Shown here in pieces: positions 34,407-45,531 of a stretch of DNA of 64,000 bases. The stretch's first letter is position 1, and the number at the start of each line of letters is the position of its first letter. Location: assembly GCA_028583605.1 (NCBI GenBank), contig CM053329.1:9610001-9674000 (forward strand), read 5' to 3'. This DNA is from Dastarcus helophoroides. Its lineage: Eukaryota; Arthropoda; Insecta; Coleoptera; Bothrideridae. The translations under genes were made by a program, and so were the position numbers. The notes below the pieces were generated by a model that searched no databases, was not told the DNA's origin, and was given only the letters and a program-made list of their open reading frames with translations.

Positions 34407-36430
34407 GCTACGATGGTGTTGAAACTCTTGCTGTTGGTTTAATATTAATAATTTCCCATCATCATGATTAATGTGTAAAGCTCCGGTCAGATTTCCGACA
34501 GAATTTCATGTAATAAGGGTTATATATTGGTTTCTTTATAAAGCGTACCCACCTATTTATTTATTCATCATACGCGGCCCCGGGCAATAAGAACGCCCCA
34601 TAATTCACCATGCAACTGCCCAGTCGGACTTTAATTAATAATTATCGTACGCTCTCGTCTTACAAGTCCAAATGCAATTAAACAGCTATGGTCTATTGGC
34701 ACTGGGATGTGGCGAGGATGATAGATTGTCTAAGGTCACGAGTTGTTTCATCGGCTAAAAATATGATTGACAGTTTCCCACCTGCTGACAGAAGATGCGG
34801 TTACTCTCTTAATCTGTTCCTTAATCTTGATCTCCGATCCCATCTCGCTTCGCAATTAACATTAATCGCCTACCAAGAAGAGAATTGGATGACTTTCGTT
34901 TTTTGTATTGATATAATTAACGTGATAAAGGTCTAAGTAAAGAGAATTATTAATGATTTCCATCGAAAAATAAGTAGCAAATCGTTTTGATGAGAGGAGG
35001 CGGCTCAATCAAAGCAGTTAAGGTTTTTCTTGTACAATTTTTCCCAAAGAATGTTAGCTTGCGAGATATGAGGATAAAAAAAACCAAGCCAAAATAGATA
35101 TTAATAAGTGTGAAGTTGTTGACACGATCAACAGATTAAAACCACTGTTGACATGACTCGCGAGACTTATACAGCGTATAGTGAAACCAAAGTAACGACG
35201 AAATTTATTCACAAAAGAACTAATTCGGTTGAAGTGAAGAAAGCTAACTAAAAGCCAAAGACTCGAAGCAACAAAGACGAAATTTCTTTTAATAGACATT
35301 TAGGTAATTCAGCGATTAAACAAATGATGAATTTCTGGTTAGAGCTAGCGAGTGCTTCTTTTAAATAATTTATTCAGAACATAACACATGGTTAAACCAA
35401 ACAGCTCTTTATATGGTTTAAGTTTTGCTACAAAACGCGAGAACTTGTTAGCATTAGTAAATACGCGAATTAAAAGCCAAACACAATATTTTATAGTTTT
35501 GCAAACTCGCGTTTTATTGCCATTCATTAAAATGCTCAGAGTTCATTCTCTTCGCGTCAATGGCCGTGACATTTTCGAGAGAGTTCATTCATGATTTCGA
35601 ATTTACTCTCATGTGGCGACAATCGATAAAATCAAGGGAAACGTTCCTATAGCAACTAAAAATTTGGGTAGCTGATTAATGCGTTTTCCGAAATAGACTT
35701 ATCTCTTTTAGCATAATAATAAGCTGGCTAAATTAAAAGAAAATGTAATTATTTTGAATAAACGTCCACAAGAATGCTGATGAAAAATTCCTGGCTTCCA
35801 TTTGTGGGGAAAAAATGAATGAAAATGAATCGATACAATTAAAAGCCGCCTACGATTATTTTTTCTTAGAGTTGAACTTTCAGTGGAAGAAAGAAAGCAG
35901 AGGTGTGTAAGAATATCAATCATGATATAGCAGTTGCAAACTTTTCACTTTTGGTAAATTAAAGCAAAACTTTGTTATTAGAAAGTTTGGAATAAAGGGA
36001 TTATGAAAACCGTAACTTTAGTTTCTAAGAAAAAGTATGTACACTTTCGATTAACACAATACAATAACGTAATAGAGCAGCGAACAGCAATTTATCCATT
36101 ACTGGATGCTGAACACTCTGTACTGAATGAATCACAATGGGGGTGCGCATAGGGTAAATCTTCCTAATTAATTAAGTATGATATTATGTAAATGTAAATT
36201 TGAGTGTGGTACACTAAGTTCTTAAACTATTTAATAAAATATTTGCTTATTTAATAAGAAGTACCTCTTTATCACTGATATCAAAAAAACAAACTTTGAT
36301 CTGTAGGCCATCTCCTCCATGTATATCTAGGAGAATTGGCCATAGTAAAGTGAACAAAAAATAGTTTTAGACCAAAATACACATGTTTAATATGTCGAGG
36401 TAGCGACTACTTCCAAGAAAAAGGCTGACC
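34407..36430. other. single-copy-looking stretch; no recognised gene
   Basis: 34430-34960 has mixed composition with gcggccccggg, tttaattaataatta and similar words and reads like unique non-coding DNA; an 82-codon frame at 34688-34936 is unrecognised. 34960-36430 holds a few 60-80 codon frames on both strands, none with a known motif. Confidence 0.35.
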
Positions 36431-36433
36431 TGC

Positions 36434-36889
36434 TAGTCTTAATGTTTGCTAAAAATTCCAACTTTGATTCTCAAAACGCAGAACCCCCTATTTTTTCTAA
36501 GGTTGGCATTTCGATGCCCGAAGTTGTTGCCAGCCAGCGCATAGTTTAGAAGATTCTCCTCGAGCTCGACACCTCGAAAGCTTCTGGCCTTGATGGTATT
36601 CCCGCTTCTTGTTCTTAAGAAGTGCACTCCAGAATTGACTCCTGTCCTAAGCAAATTGTTTACAGTCTTTTACGACAGGGTGTATTACCTAACATCTGAA
36701 AATCTGCTAGGGTGCAGCCTGTCCCAAAACAAGGAAAAAGGAATCTGACTAACAACTATCGCCCTATATCTTTGTTACCCGTTTTATTTAAAGTAATAGA
36801 AAAGTTTGTAAACATCGAGATTCTCAAATATCTGGGGGAAAATAGAATCATCTCGGACAGGCAATAGGGTTTCAGACAACAACGTTCAT
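36434..36889 (+). pseudogene. CR1-like family B copy 2, left part
   Basis: Aligns with the minus-strand B copy around 44940-45330. Readable pieces are the region before the RT (from a pre-RT segment near 36440), LDTSKASGLDGIPA (RT motif 1), VQPVPKQGKRN, NNYRPISLLPV, and the start of IISDRQ-GFRQQRS where the Jockey copy interrupts. It is broken by stops and indels. The piece ends exactly at the duplicated target 36879-36889 and resumes at 38222. Confidence 0.75.
36879..36889. repeat. 11-bp target-site duplication (left), acaacgttcat
   Basis: Identical to 38211-38221. Confidence 0.85.
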
Positions 36890-38210
36890 TTTTTTTAAGT
36901 AGGGGAAAATCCGTTAAGGACATCTAAGAAGATGACCCAGATAGTGTCGGACTTCCGCTCAAACTACGAGTACCGACTAAAAACCCCTGCTTCTTCGGGC
37001 CGGGTCCTTGGCCCCCAATCCCTCCGTCGGAACAGTACAATAGTGCTGGAGCACTATTGTAAGCTGTTTTGCCTGAAACATAAGAAACCAACAAAACAAA
37101 ATTTCCGAAATGGAAGTCGTAACCTAGAGGACCATCCTTGGTCTCCTAATCCTGGTTGGGACGTTTGGATCGTAATCCACTGCCTGTCGAACTAGTTCGT
37201 TGGGATGCGTTTCCGCTCTCACCATCGCCCTGGAATTAATTTCCCTAAGAAAATCTCTTACCAAAGGTAGTTCAGTTTCCCCATGAAGTTAATTGTTTCT
37301 TACAAACCATGGAGCGTCCATGACTTGTCTTAGAAGACGTTCGCCTGTGACCAAGCTTCAGATGCGTAGGTCATCGCTGGTCTTATGATTGATTTGTATA
37401 GTAACACTTTAAGTCTAATGGACTGGTTACTATTTCTATTAATCATCGCTTGCAGCAGTCCCTTCAGCATTTTGGCTTTGGACACTGCATAATCGATGTG
37501 TGCCTAGAAAGTAAGTCTTTTGTCAAGAATTACACCTAGATACTTTGCTTGAAATCTCCAGTCGACGTTTTGCCCATGAACATTTACATGTCCATACAGG
37601 TTAGAGTCTTCTTCGGGTGAAAAAGACTGCTTGGGTCTTATCTGCGTTGACTTAAATTCTCCATTGACCGAAGTAATCTAGTAGACTGTCCTGTTGCCTC
37701 CTGAAGTCAGTCTGGTGACCAACTCTGGACTGTAAGAGTACGCCACAAAAGCTGTGTCGTCTGCGTAAGTTGCCAATAAAGTGTGGTCGATTGTTGGATT
37801 GGTTCTCGGGATGTCTGCTGTGAACAGAAAGTATAGGGGGGTAACAAGGCAGAGCCTTGAGGCACCCTCGTACTGTAGCCTAAACTGGTTTGATAGTTCC
37901 TGTTCCCACCTTTGCTCTGAATGAGCGCTGATCCAGGAACGAGCTTATCATTTGAACCATCGTTAGAGGTATTCCAAACTGGTGCATTTTGTAGACTAAT
38001 CCTTGGTGCCAAACTGTCTCAAATGCATTGGAGATATCGAAGAAAATAGTTTTAACTACCTGGTTTCAGTTCATGCGTTAAGTGATTGTTTCAACCTACT
38101 CTCAGCAGTGGGTCTGTACTAGAGTGCATAGGTTGGAACCCAAATTTTTTCTTAGGGATGATGTCGCGATCTCTGATGATATTCTGCAGACGCTTTCCTC
38201 AAAATCCTTT
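36890..38210 (-). mobile_element. Jockey-clade copy A2, inserted in family B copy 2
   Basis: A 1321-bp, 5'-truncated copy of the same family as A1. Read on the minus strand it starts within the RT finger region (around KRILRKRLQNII in A1), passes the WH motif, a degraded YADD-like region and the thumb, has the shared 3' UTR, and ends in an A-run (plus strand 36890-36897). A perfect 11-bp target duplication brackets it. Many stops and indels exclude a product. The 3' UTR hairpin is fully kept. Confidence 0.85.
37036..37061 (-). other. perfect hairpin in the Jockey 3' UTR (copy A2)
   Basis: The same 12-base arms as at 9376-9401, with gg instead of ct in the centre. Confidence 0.7.
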
Positions 38211-38262
38211 ACAACGTTCATCAGGCGATATTATCGATGTTACCGAGTTGCTGTCTACATAT
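38211..38262 (+). pseudogene. CR1-like family B copy 2, continuation
   Basis: After the right-hand acaacgttcat (38211-38221) the sequence caggcgatattatcgatgtt follows the B sequence ctggcgatctactgacatag seen at 43030. Similarity fades by about 38260. Confidence 0.6.
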
Positions 38263-39890
38263 ATTAAATTTTAGCGTTACTGATTCTACCCGCAGCAGAA
38301 GAAGGAGAGTTCGTCTTTGCTTTCTTGATAATATAGTACATATGAGCAACTGACATATCAAAAATATGAAGATTTAGAATTCTAACAAATACAAATACTC
38401 CGGCGTATTAATTATAAATTAAGGGTTTATTAGTTACCGATGTCCCCCTTTAGATAGTCGGCCTTATTATTGTACCTAAGTGAATACGCTTCTATTGACC
38501 CTTTAAGATGTAAAAGATTTGTTGTAATAACTAGCAAGGCTGCTAGGAAGTAGGGAGGATTTATTGGCTGAAGTTGCCACTATTTCAAAAAGTTGAACAA
38601 AAATTTCTGTCTTTCCTAAGCTTTCCAAATATATGGTTAAAATTCTGACTAAGACATTCTGCATAAATAACTAAAAACAAAATAAAATTGGTTATATGTT
38701 TCAGTAGCTTTATAGAATGCCATGGTTACAGTGATAGTATCTAGAGCTTAGTTTTAAGAACAGGACTTTAAATTATCCAACCCAGTGACATAATTCAACC
38801 AAAGATTGAACAGACTCCGATATAGAGAAACAGCATGCCACTAAAGAAGTAACTTTTCTCATTTGTTTGTGAGCAGTTGTTTGTTGGTGCTATTGTTAAG
38901 TGTTGGTGGATAATTTAGTAATTTTCCTGGCTGGCATTGTTTATTGCCCTCCTGCAGTTCGCGAGATGTAATCGGCGTTAATCGGACAGTCCGAGTCTCA
39001 CCTCCCCCGCAGCGTAGAGCCCCGTACACGTACCATTTAAATGGGATATTATAAGAGATAATGGTCATTTTTATTAAAGATGAAGATAAAGCCACCGGAT
39101 TCATGTGACGAGCAAAAATAAAACAATTTGTGCTTTACAGTGGCGGACCATTGGGTGTTCTTCCACACCTACGTATATATTTAACAATTGTTTGGGGGCA
39201 AATATATTTCATTTGTTCGGACTGACTGCCAAATTTTTGTTTTAAGCTTGCAGACTAATAGAGTTGTAGGCAGCATTAGCTCTGAAATTTTTGCAAAATT
39301 TGTTGTTATTATTAAGCCAAATAAACCAGTATTCTAATATCCTAGATGTTTAATTCTTGCACTGTTAGGCAAATTCTTATTATAGAAGTGATGGTACTGG
39401 TAAGTTAATTATAAATATATCAACTTATAGTTTACATTTGCTGTAATACCGGATCATTCGGTAACCTTATAGCCCTATTAGTAAATTTCAAGGTATCTAA
39501 CAGGCATAAATTCTTGTCAACTTGACATCTTCTTGAACCATTTCCCAGAAAAATCTCTCCTCTATTATGGCAAATAGTTGTAAAATCGTGTAAGATCATA
39601 CTCATCAGGCTTCCTCGTAACGATCAGTAAAAGATATATTTTCCTGTTTTGGAGCGTGTCAAAGAACTCCCCGTTTTGCTCACCATCAATGAAAGAAAAT
39701 GAGCTAGCTAATAGCTTCGTGAAAATAAAAGCTAAAGGATCGTTTTATCGACCCGTACCATTTTTTGGTGTTATCAAAAGCTATTCATATTTTAACGGAA
39801 CTCCGGACCTAGATTAAATTAGATTATGATATATATGATATGGATTGGATAGAAAATACACATTTCTCTCATCACTACGACCTAAAAGAT
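38263..39890. other. single-copy-looking stretch; no recognised gene
   Basis: Mixed sequence. A GC-balanced patch at 38930-39040 (cgcgagatgtaatcggcgtt, cacctcccccgcagcg) stands out and gives an 81-codon minus-strand frame without known motifs. Confidence 0.35.
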
Positions 39891-39894
39891 CTAT

Positions 39895-41430
39895 TGTGAT
39901 AAACGCTGATATATTGTTCCTAAACTTTCAAGCTTTTGTAAAAGCTTAGGATTTTCCTAGGAGAAATTTTACTTATCTCTGCAGGTGTAACTTGTATCTG
40001 TTCCAGGTGAAGTAGTCTCCTGTAAAACAATGCTTCGCATGTGCAAAGAAAGTGTTCTACAGTTTTCTTGGCTTCGTTGCAGAAGCGGCAAGTCTCTGAC
40101 TCCCCTTTGCCTATCTTTTTGAGATGGCATCTTAGCGCGCAGTGTCCTGAGGGAAAACCTGTTATTAGCCTTAACTCCGATTTGCTGAGGTCAAGAAGCT
40201 CCTTCGTTTTGGTGTGCAAATTTGTAATGAACTTTTTCGCATAGTTTTGTCCTGAAATTAATTTTCAGTGGAATTCTTTTTGTTTCACTTTCCATTTGTG
40301 GACTTCATTTCATACATTGCATTTTGTTATACCAAAGTAAGGTTTGGGTCCAAGAAATGGGAATGCTGCACCGTCTCTGGCTAGGCGATCGGCAATCTCT
40401 TTTTCCTCAATACCTATGTGTGTTTGCATCTACATCAAGGTTACCATGTTGCGTGTAGCCAACTGTTTTAATAGTTGTAGACAGTTCTACGAAGAACACA
40501 CACAGACAGAGCTTTAAGCGCTACTTAACTTCTGAACAAATATAGATCCTTGCTTCAGTAGACATTCCCAAGTGCATCATTCTATGCCATACTTCTGCTT
40601 AAAGATTGTGGGAGTTGTTAGCATATATCTTGGGCGACATAGGCCCACCCAACTTCTTCTGCTATTTTTGACCCATCTGTGTGCCAGATAAAGATTCTTG
40701 AGGTAGTTTAGGTTTTTGGTCCATTTCACTTATATGGCGATCATTTATGACCACTTCAAATGGATGTTTGAACTCCAACCTGGTTTGTATTGTATCAACC
40801 GGTTTTATCGTTGCCGATGACATAAATTCTTTGAGAATACTCATGTGTTTGATAAAGTCTCTTTTTCTTAGATCTACTGCCTGAATCAGTCTTAAAGCCC
40901 CCAGAATTGTCTCCCCTTCTTTACCTCTAGTTATAAAGGGGAGAAATTTAGCATGACTTTCAGAGCTACAGTTGAACAGGTTTTCATTGCTCTTGTAATT
41001 TCAAAACATGCTAAATGTTGAACTTTTGCAAGTTTATCTTGTGCTATTTTTTTTGGCTTTTGGTTACACTAACGAGGCTTAGGTAACCATTGGTCTGATA
41101 ATCAACAGGCAAGACCAGTAGATCATTTTGGGGTTCAGTTCCTAGGTTTTTCCAAAGAGTCTACGGCAGGTCCATTTTACCACTGTTGCACTTTCGACTA
41201 CGTTTGTCAGGTGAATGTTCCAAGTAAGTTTCTAATCTACCATTATACCTAGGTATTTTGTCTCACTTGAGAAATCAATTTGTAGTTCGTTCATAATGGG
41301 AGCTCTTAATGAGAACTCTCATCTTTTAGTGAATGGAATAAAAACTGTCCTAACTCCAAAACTAAAAGAATGATCAAATGAACACCCTCTTAAAAATACT
41401 GATGGTTAAAGATAAGAGAAAAAACTTCCA
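39895..41430 (-). mobile_element. I/R1/LOA-like non-LTR retrotransposon E (3' part)
   Basis: On the minus strand it carries the end of a reverse transcriptase, RNase H and a C-terminal zinc-finger region, then a short 3' end near 39895. Mariner 2 lies just beyond its upstream side. It belongs to the same broad group as D, but its wording differs and the two are separate families. It could be the 3' counterpart of element C (58.8-61 kb), which carries only the 5' part; the two do not overlap, so this cannot be tested here. Confidence 0.7.
39920..41330 (-). pseudogene. element E reverse transcriptase thumb, RNase H and C-terminal domain, broken
   Basis: Minus-strand pieces in order: RT thumb with FSSETKYLGIMVD, LTWNIHL and LLIIRPMVT (41300-41080); RNase H start WHTDGSK (near 40670) and the later IGIEEKEIADRLARDGAAF with the last catalytic Asp (about 40390); then an intact 99-codon frame (39920-40219) with LRLITGFPSGHCALRCHL and the Cys/His cluster CRFCNEAKKTVEHFLCTC. 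Stops and frameshifts separate the pieces. RNase H would remove template RNA; the C-terminal cluster probably binds nucleic acid. Confidence 0.75.
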
Positions 41431-41439
41431 AGTTAATTA

Positions 41440-42652
41440 TTTCTCAGAGAAAGGAAAACCGCTTTTTTCTCACGATTTGAGGCTTTATTGTAAAAAACCC
41501 GTTACATATTCATTCTTTAAAATAATTTCCGTCGTTAGTTACAACTTTTTCCCATCTTTCTGGCAGCTTCTGAATTCCTCGGCGAAAAAAACTGTACTTC
41601 TTTTGACGCGATCCACGAATCGATCCAATTTTCGGCCTCTTCGTACGAACGAAAGTGCTATCCGGCCAGGTCATGCGTCATCAATCGAAACAAGTAGAAA
41701 CCAGAAGGGGCCATGTCAGGAGAATACGGGGGGTGGGGTAGGACGTCCCATTTCAAAGTTTCCAGGTATGTTTTCACGACCTTGGAAACATGTTGTCATG
41801 CAGAAGTATCACTTTGTCGTGCCTTTTCGAGTATTGTGGGCGTTTTTCTTTCAGCGCTCGGCTCAAACGTATGAGTTGCGTCCGATAGAGGGCTCCTGTA
41901 ATGGTTTCGCCCGTTTGCAATAGCTCATACGCCAAGCTGGTCCCATCAAATACACAGCATCAGCTTCGAGCCATGAATGTTTGGTTTCGCTGTCGAAGTT
42001 GTTGTCGAGAAGTCCCCAAAATTTTTTCCGCTTTAAGTTGTCACAGAGTATCCACTTTTCATCGCTGGTCACAATGCGATGCAAAAAAACCTTTTTTTTG
42101 CCGTTGGAGGAGTTGTTTGCACGTGAAAAGGCGCCGTTCGATGTCCCTAGGCTTCAGGTCCTACGGCATCCAATGTCCCTGTTTCTGGATCATGCCCAAG
42201 CATTTTAGGCGATGGGAAACGGCTTGTTGAGTCACACCTAATAAAGTTGCAAGTTTCTTTTGCGTTCTACAAGAATCTTCATCCAGCAAAGCTTCCAATT
42301 CAGCATCTTCGAACTTTTTTGCGGGTCCGGCACGCTCCTTGCCTTCCACGTCATATTCGTCATTTTTAAACTTTTGAAACCACTCCCGACACGTTCTTTT
42401 ATTAATAGAACTCTCAGCATAAGTTTCTACAATCATTCGACACGCTTCAGCTGCATTTTTTTTTTCAGCTTGAATGTCGCCATTTTTACGTACGAACAAA
42501 ACAAAGCACAGTAAAAATAGACAAACGAGATGATGTAGAGTTGTTGACCGATACCTCAGCTTGCTATATAACCTTTCTGATTGGATTTTTTTAACGATTT
42601 TCCATGCTGGCGCCTCCTCTGGGCAAACGGCGGTTTTCTATTTGTACTCCAA
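41440..42652 (-). mobile_element. mariner element 2
   Basis: About 1.2 kb with a TA outside each end (41438-41439 and 42653-42654). The ends share the inner block GAAAACCGC and have equal spacing to the TA, though the outermost ten bases have diverged. The transposase relics are of the mauritiana (Mos1-like) group, a different lineage from mariners 1 and 3. Confidence 0.75.
41560..42499 (-). pseudogene. mariner 2 transposase (mauritiana-like), broken
   Basis: The 112-codon N-terminal frame (42161-42499) has the helix-turn-helix region: NAAEACRMIVETYAES, CREWFQKFKN, AELEALLDEDSCRTQKKLA and QQAVSHRLK. After a frameshift, RIVTSDEKWIL (first catalytic Asp, 42060-42084) follows. Further on VILLHDN keeps the second Asp, but the third site reads MAPSGFYLF, with Gly where Asp is needed. 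So even apart from the frameshifts the active site is lost. The start Met at 42497-42499 is the first in frame. Confidence 0.75.
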
Positions 42653-42654
42653 TA

Positions 42655-42794
42655 CCATCTTAAAAAATGTGCAAAACGAATAACGGTCTATGTAGATTTT
42701 TTAATTTCTCCAAAGAGTTAGATTGTAATTAATTTCTAATCAATTAGGTAGAAATTAATAAAAAAAGATATTACCTTCTAGTTTATGGCCAGAA
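42655..42794. other. short AT-rich spacer
   Basis: Contains a small inverted repeat ttaatttcta/tagaaattaa (42731-42759). No gene. Confidence 0.4.
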
Positions 42795-43875
42795 TTGTTC
42801 ACACTCTCTTAGATCAAAGGTGTATTTCCTAACACCTGAAAATTTGCTAGGGTGTAGCCTGTCCTTAAAAAGGAGAAAGGGAATTTGGCTAATAACTATT
42901 GCCCTATATCTTTGTTGTCCGTTACATCTAAAGTGATGGAAAACGCTATCAACATCTCAAATATCTGAAGGAGAATAGAATCATCTCTCTCGAAAGGGCA
43001 ACACGATTTCAGACAATAAAGCTCAACTGGCGATCTACTGACATAGGTTACTTATATCTGTAATTCAGCTATGAAAAAACATTGTGAGGCTAGGATTGTA
43101 GTATTGGATATCTCAAAGGCCTTTTACAGAGTCTGGCACCGATCTCCTTTCGCCAAATTAACAGTCTATGGTCTTTCTCCTGGACTCTGCGATTTGATAT
43201 CCAGTTTTCTCGCTGACAGATCTTTTTAGATCGTCGTCGATGGCGTCTTATTCGAGACATTTGCGATTAATGCAGGTTTTTGTCCTGTCTTCTATTATGT
43301 TTCTGTTACACATAAACTATCTCTTAGCCTCAACTTCCAATGCGATATACAGTTACGCAAATGATAGCAGCCTGGTGTCATCTGTTTTCTCCGACAAACC
43401 AGTATAGTAGATACAGTACAGTAGAAGATACAGATACAGATGATTCATCGGGATCTCGAAATCATTCTGGAATGGGTAAAGAAAAATCTAGTCGACTTTA
43501 AGGCTTAAATAATTCAGGCCTCTGTTTTCTTTAAGAAAACATCAAGGGATAATGCAACAAACATACTAATGGACGGGAAGATCCTTCTCTTTTCCTTCTC
43601 TTGAGATGATCATGTGCGCGCCATTGCCAAGTCCGTCTCTGAAAAGCTAGGCTCTCTTCTTAGAGCTAAAAAGAATTTTACACTTTACACTTTACACTTT
43701 TACTACTCACACTATACAAAGCCCAAATTATGTCAACACTAGAATACTGTCTCATGTTTGGAGTTCAGCTCTTAAGCACACCTTAGCTTTTTTGGATTTA
43801 ATTCAGAGAAGAGCGATTTGCCTTATTGATGACGATGGTTTAACCGATTCTCTCGAAACACTAGAGCACATGCAG
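42795..43875 (+). pseudogene. CR1-like family B copy 3, reverse transcriptase
   Basis: Reads from just before RT motif 1 (a VFPNT-like, KKEKGNLANNY segment) through the palm Asp (VLDISKAFYRVWH, about 43110), YANDSS at 43354-43368 (the YADD box with Asp changed to Asn), the thumb, and the IQRRAICLIDD region near 43800. There are many stops. It ends at 43875, where a second B copy on the other strand begins with its A-tail, so the two copies lie tail to tail. Confidence 0.8.
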
Positions 43876-45520
43876 ATGGTTTTTTTAAAATTTAATCCAC
43901 TCGCAAAGGGAAAACTCATTATGCTTTCTAAGCACTGCGAGTAGGATGCGAACACAAGGATAAATGGCGATGAACAGCCTTTTTAAATGAGGATAGGTTG
44001 TAATTTCTGGGAAAAATTCTTCTCGGTTCCATAACTTTGAAGTTCTATAGAAAAAAGAGTCTCCATAGACAGAAGTCCCCACTGTGTAAAGCTGGACCGC
44101 ACAGGAATTTGGAGTCTTCGACTGTCTAGTATGCCTCAAGATCAATTCTATTAGTTCCAGCGAGCATCTTCCGTGATAATACTTGTAGAAAAGAGACAAG
44201 TCACCAACCATACGCCTGTACTCTAGTGTTTCAAAAGAATTGGTCAGATTTTCGTCATCAATTGGGCGAATCGCTCTTGTTTGAATTGAATCCAAGAGAG
44301 CTAAAGTGTGTTTTGGGGCTGAACTCTAAATATGAGAACAGTATTCTAGTGTTGGCCTAACTTGAGCTTTGTATAGTGTTAATAGCTGATAAGATGTGAA
44401 GTACTTTTTACCTCTAAAAAGGGGCGGATTTGGCAATGGCGCGCACATGATCGTCCCAAGAGAAGTTAGTGCTTGCATTCACTCCTAGGGTAAATAGATT
44501 AGATCCCATCGGAAGGATTTCCCTTAGTCGATCTGAAGCAGCGACAGATAATGGTTTGTCGGAGAAAAAGACGACCCAAGGTTACTATCATCTGCGTAGC
44601 TGTATATAGGATTGAAAGTTGAAGCTTAGAGATCGTCTATGTGTAACAGATATAAAGTAGGAGACAAAACAGACCCCTGAGGCACCCTGTGTTAATCGCA
44701 AATGTCTCGGATGAGATGCCATCCTGAAGAGATCTGTCAGCGAGAAAATTGAATATTTAATGACAGAGTCCAGGAGAAAGACCATTAGATGTTAATTTGG
44801 CGAAAAGAGATCAATGCCAGACTCTGTGGAAAGCTTTTGAGATATCCAATGCCACAATCCTAGCCTCACCATGTTTTTCTATAGCTGAGTTACAAATATG
44901 CGTAACATATGCCAATAGATTGCCAGTGGAACGTTGTTGTCTAAAACCGTATTGCCTGTCGGAGATGATTCTATTTTTCTCCAGATATTTGAGAATCTCG
45001 ATGTTGATAACCTTTTCCATCACTTTAGATATAACGGGTAACAAAAAAAGAGGGCGATAGTTGTTAGCCAGATTCCCTTTTTCCTTTTTAGGGACAGGCT
45101 GCACCCTAGCAGATTTCCAGATGTTAGGGAATACACCTTTGTTGTAAGAGAGTGTGAACAATTTGCTTAGGACAGAAGTCAACTCTGGGGCGCACTTCTT
45201 AAGAACAATAGCGGGAATACCATCAAGGCTTGATTGTGCGTTCTCTGAAAACAACTTCAGGCATCAAAGGGCCAAACCTTAGAAAGAATGGGAGGTTTTG
45301 CGTTTCGAGAATCAATATTTGAATTTTCAGCAAACCTTACCTTGGAGGTAGTAGCAATATTGCTTTTTTCATCGAGTAAAGGTAGAAAATTTGAAGATGT
45401 AGAATTCTTTCCAATGGACTTTGCAAATCCCCAAAAGGACCTAAAACCGTTTGGACAGTTGATAAGCCTTTGCCCCATTTTACGATCGAAATCACCTTTT
45501 GGCCCGTCAAGATTAATGAC
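43876..45520 (-). mobile_element. CR1-like family B copy 4, 3' part (best preserved)
   Basis: The minus-strand copy has its A-rich tail at 43876-43885, directly against copy 3. It carries the complete reverse transcriptase region in fragments and continues beyond the MULE insertion at 47127-47720 with the endonuclease. It is the reference for the B fragments at 0.7, 4.1, 36.4 and 42.8 kb. Confidence 0.8.
43885..45478 (-). pseudogene. CR1-like reverse transcriptase (family B), broken
   Basis: Minus-strand order: a pre-RT segment with FRSFWGFAKSIGKN (45257-45478); a 147-codon frame (44811-45254) with SLDGIPAIVLKKC, VQPVPKKEKGNLANNYRP, DRQYGFRQQRST and the palm motif VALDISKAFHRVWH; then YADDS at 44584-44598 (catalytic Asp pair intact); then the 136-codon tail frame (43885-44295) with IQTRAIRPIDD, LSLFYKYYHGRCS, FYRTSKLWN and the end near WIKF. 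Frameshifts separate these. The tail wording (LSLFYKYYHGRCS, RTSKLWN) is typical of CR1-related and Jockey-superfamily elements. Confidence 0.8.
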
Positions 45521-45531
45521 GGGGCAAAAGG
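45495..45531. other. hairpin at the retroelement/MULE junction
   Basis: Arms ccttttggcccgtc and gacggggcaaaagg, 13 of 14 pairs, loop of 9. The left arm is family B coding sequence; the right arm lies at the start of the MULE region. Confidence 0.5.

Noticed and set aside
41378..41923. 181-codon plus-strand frame
   Set aside because: Antisense to the mariner 2 transposase remnant, whose minus-strand motifs (DEKW, LLHDN) are clear.
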